Shown in pieces: positions 25,503 through 38,665 of a stretch of 64,000 bases of DNA. A program made the position numbers and the translations under genes. How positions within the stretch are numbered: the stretch's first letter is position 1; each line of letters starts with the position of its first letter. The notes under the pieces are model-generated. The model did no database searches. It saw nothing but the letters and a program-made list of their open reading frames with translations, and was not told where the DNA came from. Origin of the DNA: Bryopsis sp. KO-2023 (Eukaryota > Chlorophyta > Ulvophyceae > Bryopsidales > Bryopsidaceae). The DNA lies in contig BSYQ01000004.1 in the NCBI GenBank assembly GCA_030272585.1, positions 5,828,001-5,892,000 of the forward strand, read 5' to 3'.

Positions 25503-25576
25503 CAGATGGACTTGAAATTTTGCAAGCATGTTGCCTTTAGACATAGAAACATGCTTGCAAAATTTAAAGTTCATCA
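25503..25576. repeat. Inverted repeat (hairpin) upstream of array 2
   Basis: Identical copy of the hairpin at 223-296, with an 18-bp perfect inner stem and about a 15-nt loop. Confidence 0.85.
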
Positions 25577-26000
25577 GAAATCATCTAAATGAGATCTGAT
25601 GGGATTTCGTGGGTTGATTTAGAATTGAGGTGAGAGTGTGAGCCACCAAAGAGGTGGATGGGAGTGTGATTCAGTTGGTGTGTGGTGGGAGTACTGAGTA
25701 CAGCACAGGTTAGCTTTGAGTGAGAATTGGGATGGGTTGGTTGAGTGGCCGACGGACGGCGTGACTTGTGTAGCGTGGAGGAGTTGGGTTGATTGAATTC
25801 GCTAAAGGATTGGATTTGATTAGAGGATTGTTGGGAGTTAGTGGAGAAACGGTTGGGAGGATTCGAACCCCCAAGCCCAGTAACCGTCTTTCTTTGCTTG
25901 CTTGCTTGATTGATTGATTGATGGATGGATTGATTTCCCCCCCTTCCCCCCTCCACCATCCCTTTTTTTTTTTTTTCCCTCCTTTTCCTCCCCCATCCTC

Positions 26001-29000
26001 CAGCTCAGCATGGAGAATCAGAGCCAATTTGTCACATGTTGAATTTTGTAAGCTAGATGTGCACAAGTGATCATTCAACCAGATTGGGGTCATCAGAGAT
26101 TGGATGATTGTGAAACTTGGACAGGAGGTGGATGTTACCATGAGTGACACACCCTCCAAATTTGGAAGACATCCATGCTCAGCATGGAGAATCAGAGCCA
26201 ATTTGTCACATGTTGAATTCTGTAAGCTAGATGTGCACAAATGAATATTCAACCATATTGGGGTCATCAGACATTGGATGATTGTGAAACTTGGACAGGA
26301 GGTGGATGTTACCAAAAGTGACACACCCTCCAAGTTTGGGACTCATCCAAGCTCAGCATGGAGAATCACAGCCAATTTGTCACATGTTGAATTCTGTAAG
26401 CTAGATGTGCACAAATGAACATTCAACCAGATGGGGGTCATCAGAGATTGGATGATTGTGAAACTTGGACAGGAGGTGGATGTTACCATGAGTGACACAC
26501 CCTCCCAATTTGGAAGACATCCATGCTCAGCATGGAGAATCAGAGCCAATTTGTCACATGTTGAATTCTGTAAGCTAGATGTGCACAGATGAACATTCAA
26601 CCAGATTGGGGTCATCAGAGATTGGATGATTGTGAAACTTGGACAGGAGGTGGATGTTACCATGAGTGACACACCCTCCAAATTTGGAAGACATCCATGC
26701 TCAGCATGGAGAATCAGAGCCAATTTGTCACATGTTGAATTCTGTAAGCTAGATGTGCACAAATGAATATTCAACCATATTGGGGTCATCAGAGATTGGA
26801 TGATTGTGAAACTTGGACAGGAGGTGGATGTTACCAAAAGTGACACACCCTCCAAGTTTGGGACTCATCCAAGCTCAGCATGGAGAATCAGAGCCAATTT
26901 GTCACATGTTGAATTTTGTAAGCTAGATGTGCACAAATGAACATTCAACCAGATGGGGGTCATCAGAGATTGGATGATTGTGAAACTTGGACAGGAGGTG
27001 GATGTTACCATGAGTGACACACCCTCCCAATTTGGAAGACATCCATGCTCAGCATGGAGAATCAGAGCCAATTTGTCACATGTTGAATTCTGTAAGCTAG
27101 ATGTGCACAGATGAACATTCAACCAGATTGGGGTCATCAGAGATTGGATGATTGTGAAACTTGGACAGGAGGTGGATGTTACCATGAGTGACACACCCTC
27201 CAAATTTGGAAGACATCCATGCTCAGCATGGAGAATCAGAGCCAATTTGTCACATGTTGAATTCTGTAAGCTAGATGTGCACAAATGAATATTCAACCAT
27301 ATTGGGGTCATCAGAGATTGGATGATTGTGAAACTTGGACAGGAGGTGGATGTTACCAGAAGTGACACACCCTCCAAATTTGGAAGACATCCATGCTCAG
27401 CATGGAGAATCAGAGCCAATTTGTCACATGTTGAATTCTGTAAGCTAGATGTGCACAAATGAATATTCAACCATATTGGGGTCATCAGAGATTGGATGAT
27501 TGTAAAACTTGGACAGGAGGTGGATGTTACCAGAAGTGACACACCCTCCAAGTTTGGGACTCATCCAAGCTCAGCATGGAGAATCACAGCCAATTTGTCA
27601 CATGTTGAATTCTGTAAGCTAGATGTGCACAAATGAACATTCAACCAGATGGGGGTCATCAGAGATTGGATGATTGTGAAACTTGGACAGGAGGTGGATG
27701 TTACCATGAGTGACACACCCTCCAAATTTGGAAGACATCCATGCTCAGCATGGAGAATCAGAGCCAATTTGTCACATGTTGAATTCTGTAAGCTAGATGT
27801 GCACAAATGAACATTCAACCAGATTGGGGTCATGAGGGATTGGATGATTGTGAAACTTCGACAGGAGGTGGATGTTACCATGAGTGACACACCCTCCAAA
27901 TTTGGGAGTCATCCAAGCTCAGCATGGAGAGTCACAGCCAATTTGTCACATGTTGAATTCTGCAAGCTAGATGTGCACAAGTGATCATTCAACCAGATTG
28001 GGGCCATGAGGGATTGGATGAAAGTGAACCTTGGACAGGAGGTGGATGTTACCAAAAGTGACACACCCTCCAAATTTGGAAGACATCCATGCTCAGCATG
28101 GAGAATCAGAGCCAATTTGTCACATGTTGAATTCTGTAAGCTAGATGTGCACAGATGAACATTCAACCAGATTGGGGTCATCAGAGATTGGATGATTGTG
28201 AAACTTGGACAGGAGGTGGATGTTACCAAAAGTGACACACCCTCCAAGTTTGGGACTCATCCAAGCTCAGCATGGAGAATCACAGCCAATTTGTCACATG
28301 TTGAATTCTGTAAGCTAGATGTGCACAAATGAACATTCAACCAGATGGGGGTCATCAGAGATTGGATGATTGTGAAACTTGGACAGGAGGTGGATGTTAC
28401 CATGAGTGACACACCCTCCAAGTTTGGGAGTCATCCAAGCTCAGCATGGAGAATCAGAGCCAATTTGTCACATGTTGAATTCTGTAAGCTAGATGTGCAC
28501 AAATGAACATTCAACCAGATTGGGGTCATGAGGGATTGGATGATTGTGAAACTTCGACAGGAGGTGGATGTTACCATGAGTGACACACCCTCCAAATTTG
28601 GAAGACATCCATGCTCAGCATGGAGAATCAGAGCCAATTTGTCACATGTTGAATTCTGTAAGCTAGATGTGCACAAATGAACATTCAGCCAGATGGGGGC
28701 CATAAGAGATTGGATGAAAGTGAAACTTGGACAGGAGGTGGATGTTACCAAAAGTAACCCACCCTCCAAAATTGGGAGACATCCATGCTCAGCATGGAGA
28801 ATCACAGCCAATTTGTCACATGTTGAATTCTGTAAGCTAGATGTGCACAAATGAACATTCAACCAGATGGGGGTCATGAGGGATTGGATGAAAGTGAAAC
28901 TTGGACAGGAGGTGGATGTTACCATGAGTGACACACCCTCCCAATTTGGAAGACATCCATGCTCAGCATGGAGAATCAGAGCCAATTTGTCACATGTTGA

Positions 29001-32000
29001 ATTCTGTAAGCTAGATGTGCACAGATGAACATTCAACCAGATTGGGGTCATCAGAGATTGGATGATTGTGAAACTTGGACAGGAGGTGGATGTTACCAGA
29101 AGTGACACACCCTCCAAGTTTGGGACTCATCCAAGCTCAGCATGGAGAATCACAGCCAATTTGTCACATGTTGAATTCTGTAAGCTAGATGTGCACAAAT
29201 GAACATTCAACCAGATGGGGGTCATCAGAGATTGGATGATTGTGAAACTTGGACAGGAGGTGGATGTTACCAAAAGTGACACACCCTCCAAGTTTGGGAC
29301 TCATCCAAGCTCAGCATGGAGAATCACAGCCAATTTGTCACATGTTGAATTCTGTAAGCTAGATGTGCACAAATGAACATTCAACCAGATGGGGGTCATC
29401 AGAGATTGGATGATTGTGAAACTTGGACAGGAGGTGGATAATACCATGAGTGACACACCCTCCCAATTTGGAAGACATCCATGCTCAGCATGGAGAATCA
29501 GAGCCAATTTGTCACATGTTGAATTCTGTAAGCTAGATGTGCACAGATGAACATTCAACCAGATTGGGGTCATCAGAGATTGGATGATTGTGAAACTTGG
29601 ACAGGAGGTGGATGTTACCAAAAGTAACCCACCCTCCAAATTTGGAAGACATCCATGCTCAGCATGGAGAATCAGAGCCAATTTGTCACATGTTGAATTC
29701 TGTAAGCTAGATGTGCACAAATGAATATTCAACCATATTGGGGTCATCAGAGATTGGATGATTGTGAAACTTGGACAGGAGGTGGATGTTACCAAAAGTG
29801 ACACACCCTCCAAGTTTGGGACTCATCCAAGCTCAGCATGGAGAATCACAGCCAATTTGTCACATGTTGAATTCTGTAAGCTAGATGTGCACAAATGAAC
29901 ATTCAACCAGATGGGGGTCATCAGAGATTGGATGATTGTGAAACTTGGACAGGAGGTGGATGTTACCATGAGTGACACACCCTCCCAATTTGGAAGACAT
30001 CCATGCTCAGCATGGAGAATCAGAGCCAATTTGTCACATGTTGAATTCTGTAAGCTAGATGTGCACAGATGAACATTCAACCAGATTGGGGTCATCAGAG
30101 ATTGGATGATTGTGAAACTTGGACAGGAGGTGGATGTTACCATGAGTGACACACCCTCCAAATTTGGAAGACATCCATGCTCAGCATGGAGAATCAGAGC
30201 CAATTTGTCACATGTTGAATTCTGTAAGCTAGATGTGCACAAATGAATATTCAACCATATTGGGGTCATCAGAGATTGGATGATTGTGAAACTTGGACAG
30301 GAGGTGGATGTTACCAAAAGTGACACACCCTCCAAGTTTGGGACTCATCCAAGCTCAGCATGGAGAATCACAGCCAATTTGTCACATGTTGAATTCTGTA
30401 AGCTAGATGTGCACAAATGAACATTCAACCAGATGGGGGTCATCAGAGATTGGATGATTGTGAAACTTGGACAGGAGGTGGATGTTACCATGAGTGACAC
30501 ACCCTCCCAATTTGGAAGACATCCATGCTCAGCATGGAGAATCAGAGCCAATTTGTCACATGTTGAATTCTGTAAGCTAGATGTGCACAGATGAACATTC
30601 AACCAGATTGGGGTCATCAGAGATTGGATGATTGTGAAACTTGGACAGGAGGTGGATGTTACCAGAAGTGACACACCCTCCAAGTTTGGGACTCATCCAA
30701 GCTCAGCATGGAGAATCACAGCCAATTTGTCACATGTTGAATTCTGTAAGCTAGATGTGCACAAATGAACATTCAACCAGATGGGGGTCATCAGAGATTG
30801 GATGATTGTGAAACTTGGACAGGAGGTGGATGTTACCAAAAGTGACACACCCTCCAAGTTTGGGACTCATCCAAGCTCAGCATGGAGAATCACAGCCAAT
30901 TTGTCACATGTTGAATTCTGTAAGCTAGATGTGCACAAATGAACATTCAACCAGATGGGGGTCATCAGAGATTGGATGATTGTGAAACTTGGACAGGAGG
31001 TGGATGTTACCATGAGTGACACACCCTCCCAATTTGGAAGACATCCATGCTCAGCATGGAGAATCAGAGCCAATTTGTCACATGTTGAATTCTGTAAGCT
31101 AGATGTGCACAGATGAACATTCAACCAGATTGGGGTCATCAGAGATTGGATGATTGTGAAACTTGGACAGGAGGTGGATGTTACCAGAAGTGACACACCC
31201 TCCAAGTTTGGGACTCATCCAAGCTTAGCATGGAGAATCACAGCCAATTTGTCACATGTTGAATTCTGTAAGCTAGATGTGCACAAATGAACATTCAACC
31301 AGATGGGGGTCATCAGAGATTGGATGATTGTGAAACTTGGACAGGAGGTGGATGTTACCAAAAGTGACACACCCTCCAAGTTTGGGACTCATCCAAGCTC
31401 AGCATGGAGAATCACAGCCAATTTGTCACATGTTGAATTCTGTAAGCTAGATGTGCACAAATGAACATTCAACCAGATGGGGGTCATCAGAGATTGGATG
31501 ATTGTGAAACTTGGACAGGAGGTGGATGTTACCATGAGTGACACACCCTCCCAATTTGGAAGACATCCATGCTCAGCATGGAGAATCAGAGCCAATTTGT
31601 CACATGTTGAATTCTGTAAGCTAGATGTGCACAGATGAACATTCAACCAGATTGGGGTCATCAGAGATTGGATGATTGTGAAACTTGGACAGGAGGTGGA
31701 TGTTACCATGAGTGACACACCCTCCAAATTTGGAAGACATCCATGCTCAGCATGGAGAATCAGAGCCAATTTGTCACATGTTGAATTCTGTAAGCTAGAT
31801 GTGCACAAATGAATATTCAACCATATTGGGGTCATCAGAGATTGGATGATTGTGAAACTTGGACAGGAGGTGGATGTTACCAAAAGTGACACACCCTCCA
31901 AGTTTGGGACTCATCCAAGCTCAGCATGGAGAATCACAGCCAATTTGTCACATGTTGAATTCTGTAAGCTAGATGTGCACAAATGAACATTCAACCAGAT

Positions 32001-35000
32001 GGGGGTCATCAGAGATTGGATGATTGTGAAACTTGGACAGGAGGTGGATGTTACCATGAGTGACACACCCTCCCAATTTGGAAGACATCCATGCTCAGCA
32101 TGGAGAATCAGAGCCAATTTGTCACATGTTGAATTCTGTAAGCTAGATGTGCACAGATGAACATTCAACCAGATTGGGGTCATCAGAGATTGGATGATTG
32201 TGAAACTTGGACAGGAGGTGGATGTTACCATGAGTGACACACCCTCCAAATTTGGAAGACATCCATGCTCAGCATGGAGAATCAGAGCCAATTTGTCACA
32301 TGTTGAATTCTGTAAGCTAGATGTGCACAAATGAATATTCAACCATATTGGGGTCATCAGAGATTGGATGATTGTGAAACTTGGACAGGAGGTGGATGTT
32401 ACCAAAAGTGACACACCCTCCAAGTTTGGGACTCATCCAAGCTCAGCATGGAGAATCACAGCCAATTTGTCACATGTTGAATTCTGTAAGCTAGATGTGC
32501 ACAAATGAACATTCAACCAGATGGGGGTCATCAGAGATTGGATGATTGTGAAACTTGGACAGGAGGTGGATGTTACCATGAGTGACACACCCTCCCAATT
32601 TGGAAGACATCCATGCTCAGCATGGAGAATCAGAGCCAATTTGTCACATGTTGAATTCTGTAAGCTAGATGTGCACAGATGAACATTCAACCAGATTGGG
32701 GTCATCAGAGATTGGATGATTGTGAAACTTGGACAGGAGGTGGATGTTACCAGAAGTGACACACCCTCCAAGTTTGGGACTCATCCAAGCTAAGCATGGA
32801 GAATCACAGCCAATTTGTCACATGTTGAATTCTGTAAGCTAGATGTGCACAAATGAACATTCAACCAGATGGGGGTCATCAGAGATTGGATGATTGTGAA
32901 ACTTGGACAGGAGGTGGATGTTACCAAAAGTGACACACCCTCCAAGTTTGGGACTCATCCAAGCTCAGCATGGAGAATCACAGCCAATTTGTCACATGTT
33001 GAATTCTGTAAGCTAGATGTGCACAGATGAACATTCAACCAGATGGGGGTCATCAGAGATTGGATGATTGTGAAACTTGGACAGGAGGTGGATGTTACCA
33101 TGAGTGACACACCCTCCCAATTTGGAAGACATCCATGCTCAGCATGGAGAATCAGAGCCAATTTGTCACATGTTGAATTCTGTAAGCTAGATGTGCACAG
33201 ATGAACATTCAACCAGATTGGGGTCATCAGAGATTGGATGATTGTGAAACTTGGACAGGAGGTGGATGTTACCATGAGTGACACACCCTCCAAATTTGGA
33301 AGACATCCATGCTCAGCATGGAGAATCAGAGCCAATTTGTCACATGTTGAATTCTGTAAGCTAGATGTGCACAAATGAATATTCAACCATATTGGGGTCA
33401 TCAGAGATTGGATGATTGTGAAACTTGGACAGGAGGTGGATGTTACCAAAAGTGACACACCCTCCAAGTTTGGGACTCATCCAAGCTCAGCATGGAGAAT
33501 CACAGCCAATTTGTCACATGTTGAATTCTGTAAGCTAGATGTGCACAAATGAACATTCAACCAGATGGGGGTCATCAGAGATTGGATGATTGTGAAACTT
33601 GGACAGGAGGTGGATGTTACCAAAAGTGACACACCCTCCAAGTTTGGGACTCATCCAAGCTCAGCATGGAGAATCACAGCCAATTTGTCACATGTTGAAT
33701 TCTGTAAGCTAGATGTGCACAAATGAACATTCAACCAGATGGGGGTCATCAGAGATTGGATGATTGTGAAACTTGGACAGGAGGTGGATGTTACCATGAG
33801 TGACACACCCTCCAAATTTGGAAGACATCCATGCTCAGCATGGAGAATCAGAGCCAATTTGTCACATGTTGAATTTTGTAAGCTAGATGTGCACAAATGA
33901 ACATTCAACCAGATTGGGGTCATGAGGGATTGGATGATTGTGAAACTTGGACAGGAGGTGGATTTTACCAAAAGTGACACACCCTCCAAATTTGGGAGAT
34001 ATCCATGCTCAGCATGGAGAATCACAGCCAATTTGTCACATGTTGAATTCTGTAAGCTAGATGTGCACAGATGAACATTCAACCATATTGGGGTCATGAG
34101 GGATTGGATGAAAGTGAAACTTGGACAGGAGGTGGATGTTACCAAAAGTGACACACCCTCCAAATTTGGAAGACATCCATGCTCAGCATGGAGAATCACA
34201 GCCAATTTGTCACATGTTGAATTCTGTAAGCTAGATGTGCACAGATGAACATTCAACCAGATTGGGGTCATGAGGGATTGGATGAAAGTGAAACTTGGAC
34301 AGGAGGTGGATGTTACCAAAAGTGACACACCCTTCAAGTTTGGGAGTCATCCAAGCTCAGCATGGAGAATCACAGCCAATTTGTCACATGTTGAATTCTG
34401 TAAGCTAGATGTGCACAGATGAACATTCAACCAGATTGGGGTTATGAGGGATTGGATGAAAGTGAAACTTGGACAGGAGGTGGATTTTACCAAAAGTGAC
34501 ACACCCTCCAAATTTGGGAGTCATCCATGCTCAGCATGGGGAATCACAGCCAATTTGTCACATGTTGAATTCTGTAAGCTAGATGTGCACAAGTGAACAT
34601 TCAGCCAGATTGGGGCCATAAGAGATTGGATGAAAGTGAAACTTGGACAGGAGGTGGATGTTACCAAAAGTGACACACCCTCCAAATTTGGGAGATATCC
34701 ATGCTCAGCATGGAGAATCAGAGCCAATTTGTCACATGTTGTATTCTGTAAGCTAGATGTGCACAGATGAACATTTAACCATATTGGGGTCATGAGGGAT
34801 TGAATGAAAGTGAAACTTGGACAGGAGGTGGATTTTACCAAAAGTGACACACCCTCCAAATTTGGGAGTCATCCATGCTCAGCATGGGGAATCACAGCCA
34901 ATTTGTCACATGTTGAATTCTGTAAGCTAGATGTGCACAGATGAACATTCAACCAGATTGGGGCCTTGAGGGATTGGATGAAAGTGAAACTTGGACAGGA

Positions 35001-35591
35001 GGTGGATTTTACCAAAAGTGACACACCCTCCAAATTTGGGAGTCATCCATGCTCAGCATGGGGAATCACAGCCAATTTGTCACATGTTGAATCCTGTAAG
35101 CTAGATGTGCACAAGTGAACATTCAGCTAGATTGGGGCCATAAGAGATTGGATGAAAGTGAAACTTGGACAGGAGGTGGATGTTACCAAAAGTGACACAC
35201 CCTTCAAATCTGGGAGATATCCATGCTCAGCATGGAGAATCAGAGCCAATTTGTCACATGTTGAATTCTGTAAGCTAGATGTGCACAGATGAACATTCAA
35301 CCAGATTGGGGCCTTGAGGGATTGGATGAAAGTGAAACTTGGACAGGAGGTGGATGTTACCAAAAGTGACACACCCTCCAAATTTGGGAGTCATCCATGC
35401 TCAGCATGGGGAATCACAGCCAATTTGTCACATGTTGAATCCTGTAAGCTAGATGTGCACAAGTGAACATTCAGCTAGATTGGGGCCATAAGAGATTGGA
35501 TGAAAGTGAAACTTGGACAGGAGGTGGATGTTACCAAAAGTGACACACCCTTCAAATTTGGGAGACATCGAAGCTCAGCATGGAGAATCAG
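26001..35591. repeat. 174-bp tandem satellite array 2 (about 55 units)
   Basis: Same satellite and unit phase as array 1. The length is equal to within a few bases. It differs in content over about 30320-31908, where it carries further copies of the 522-bp three-subtype unit (31389-31910 is one), while array 1 carries other, more diverged units at the corresponding 5040-6630. The last two to three units before 35591 also differ from array 1. Minus-strand open frames inside are by-products of the 3-divisible period. Confidence 0.97.
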
Positions 35592-35932
35592 CCCCACCAC
35601 ATCTAAAATCCATACTCACATCAGTAATGATGCCATGCAATGATCAGGCAAAAACATCGTCGCCAGCCACTCGAATCACCCAAAATAGAATCGTCGAGTG
35701 TGACGTAGGGTGTGAGTGCGACTGGCGAAATCAAAGCAGAACTGTGTTGTTTGGAATGCAATGGGTGAATCAAATCAAAATCGGAGCTAAATTTGAAGTA
35801 GAACTGAATGAAATCGGTAAGTTAATTTATAAAAAGTTTTTGGGGGTACACCTTTCTCCTCTCCTACCAAAAACATAGTGAACCAAAACTTCTGTTTCGA
35901 AAAACACACCTTATTAGTTTTAGAAAACGTCG

Positions 35933-37780
35933 CCTGCGCGCTTTGTCGCGCGTAAAACCGTCGCGAAACGAGCGAGATCTCGCGAACCCTGTCGAGTTTA
36001 CAGGGATTTTCAAAACTCGCTCGTTTCGCGACCGTTTTACGTGCGACAAAGCGCGTTCTGCGCGGAATATCCTCTACCAGCCGCAAAACGTTTTTTCGAA
36101 AACAAAACCCCCAGAAAACCCAGTGATAATCCATAAAGAAAATAATAATAAAGGGCTTAAAGTGTAAAACGAATCCACAGGCCCGCCCCGTTGACGAAAC
36201 CACCTTAAACTTGAACCGCGCGTTCTTGGGACGCGGTCGCACCTGTGTGCGGAGTTCCGAGGAAAGAAAGTGAGCAGAGAAAAAGATCTGCTTGATTTCT
36301 GTAAACCATTAATAATGCATTTATCGATTTCGCTTAAAAACCTGTGCCAGGACCTCAAAACACGTGAAACGCAACGCAAGGTGGTGGTAAACCGTTTTAC
36401 GCGCACAGCGAGCCCTGTCGCGTGGAAAACGGTTGAGGAATGGGCGAGTTCCGCCCATTTCTGTGGGATTTACAGAAATGGGCGGATCTCGCCCATTTCT
36501 CAACCGTTTCGAGCGCGCCTGGGCTCGTTGTGCGCGGAAAACGGTAGAGAACAATTTTGTGTATGCGTTTACCAAACGCCTAGACAGGTTTGACGAGTTT
36601 TCAGACTCGTCGTGACCCTGCTCGCAGCTCTGATTCAGAATCGTCAATTGACGTGTGTACGTCACTCGTTTCACCTGTAAATAGCTTCTAAAAGTGTGTT
36701 CGATTCGTTCCCTGAATCGAAGGGATTAATTGAAGTCAAATACTGTTCTGTTTTTTAACTAACTCCTAGCCCACAGCCCCCCCCCCCCCCCCGTTCCACC
36801 CACAGCAAACCAAACCAAAGCCCCCCCTGAAGCCACAAACAGGAAGAGGGGTTCAAAACGAACCAAGCGAGACGAGTCGCGCTTGAAACGACGGAGGAAC
36901 GAGCCAGCTCCGCCGATCTCTGTGAATTCCACAGGGATGGGCGGAGCTGCCTCGTTTCTCCACCTTTTCGAGCGAGAAAAGAAGCTTCGTGACCCTGAGT
37001 GAAAGCTTCACGCAGTGGTCAAGGTTTCCAAGCGAAATAAAGTGGTTTTACCCATGCATTCATCGAAACTAAAATTAGCTCAAAACAGAACCGTCCCAAA
37101 ACGTTCGTTTCTCAGCTCCTACACTCTCGAGCACTCCACCAACACTCGGAGCTCACCCAAACGAAGAGAACGAGCCCAGTCACGCTCGAAACGATCTGGA
37201 ATCGGGCGAGTGCCGCCCATTTCTGTGGGATTCACAGAAATGGGCGGAACTCGCCCGTTTCTCAACCGTTTCGAGCGCGAGAGGGCTCGTTCTTCGCAGA
37301 AACGTTTTCCTCACCCACCCACACCCCTAACTCGAAAGAAAAACGAAAAAATAAAGACTTCTGACGGTAGAAACATGTTTATATAAAAGAGTAACTCCGT
37401 GAAAACATTCCCCGGCCTCGCCAGGCCACGAACGTCTCTCAAACTCTAGCCCAACCTCAGCGAGATCCTAACGCAGGTGCCAACGAAGTTTCAAGCGAAA
37501 CCGTGAACGGAGTCGCCGCTTCTGATTTCCGTTTCGATAGGTAAGGAAATTCCTTTATTCTTAGTTCGTTTTTTCTTTCGAGTGGGCTGTTTTTCCTGGC
37601 GGAGGTCACTGCAGGTGGGTGGGCAAAGTGTTTCCGCGCACAGCGAGCCCTGTCGCGCGGAAAACGGTGGAGGAACGAGCGAGTTCCGGCCATCCCTGTA
37701 ATTTCCACAGGGATGGCGAGATCTCGCTCGTTTCTTCGTCGTTTCCTGCGCGACAGGGTTCGCCGTGCGCGGAAAAACGT
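35933..37780. repeat. Cluster of five long GC-rich inverted repeats, copy 2
   Basis: Counterparts of the copy 1 cluster lie at about 35933-36065, 36391-36544, 36879-36974, 37166-37293 and 37629-37780. The first four differ from copy 1 at many bases yet keep the palindromic form. The fifth lies in the stretch that is almost unchanged between the copies. Confidence 0.9.
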
Positions 37781-38224
37781 TTCTGAGGTGGAGGTGGGAG
37801 CGACGGGCCTTGTTGCGTTGAAAACGGTGGGCTGGCGAGCCAGAACTTTGTTTTTTGTTTTTTTTTTTTTCTGGGGATCTCAGCGAGGACTCGAGGCACT
37901 CTCCTCCTGGGTAGAGTGTTCCTTCGTTTTGCAGTGGATTTCCTCCCAACATCGCTTCCCAGCTCCCACCCTCCCAACATCAACAAAAAGGACAAAGGAA
38001 AGAGACGACTGGGGGCGCCGTCAAGTGTGGCACCCGGGCGCAAGGTTGACACTTGGTGAAGGTCCTTGTGCGTTTCGCGCTGTCTGATCGTCCGGCCAGG
38101 TCGCGGCGTGGCGTGGGTCGGACGGGATCGTCGCGATCAGGCATCGATCGTACGACGCGTGCGTCGCGCTACGAGCGCGACGATGGGACGATCGGGCGCT
38201 ACCATGTGACGATAGCCTCTCCTT

Positions 38225-38665
38225 TCTTTCGCTTCTTCTTCTTTTTTTTGAGTGATTGACGCCCACGTCAAATCAAATCGGCGCGATTGAGGGAGTTCTG
38301 TCCGACTCAATCGATTTGTGCGCCAATGAGAAGGAAATACAAGGGGAAAGCTTTGGGAAAAAATATCAGAATTTTGGCGTTCGTGCGTTTCTGCTGGTGA
38401 ACGAATACCAATCAAAGGGCGATATTCTGCGGGGCTGTGGGAGCATTCTCAGAAGGGGAAAAAAAAGGCTTCAAACGCAACGATATCGTCCTCGTTTCGG
38501 TCGACAGGTGGGATGAGAGGAAGCCACACCAAGATTCGTGGATTTCTGTTTCTCGAAGTAACCTGACGACTTGTGTTTTTTTGATATCTTCCGTCCCTCA
38601 TTGTTTGCTAAGCCTCGCGCTTGTCTTTTTCTCAGGACTCGCAGTCTCGCCTCGGATTCACATCG
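38225..38665 (+). other. 5' region of TAP42
   Basis: Sequence between the end of the duplication and the TAP42 start codon. A pyrimidine-rich acceptor-like TTTTTCTCAG at about 38626-38635 suggests an intron in the 5' untranslated region. No TATA-type promoter is obvious. The short open frames here lack domain character. Confidence 0.4.

Larger units (their letters stand above)
25281..38224. repeat. Large duplicated segment, copy 2
   Basis: Second copy of the segment at the start of the window, in direct orientation. It ends about 440 bases upstream of the TAP42 start codon. The right end is sharp: after the shared CCTCTCCTT, copy 2 continues into a T-rich stretch, whereas copy 1 continues into unrelated sequence. 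The last 680 bases (from about 37540) match copy 1 with hardly a change, while the 1.9 kb before that differs at many positions. Confidence 0.95.
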
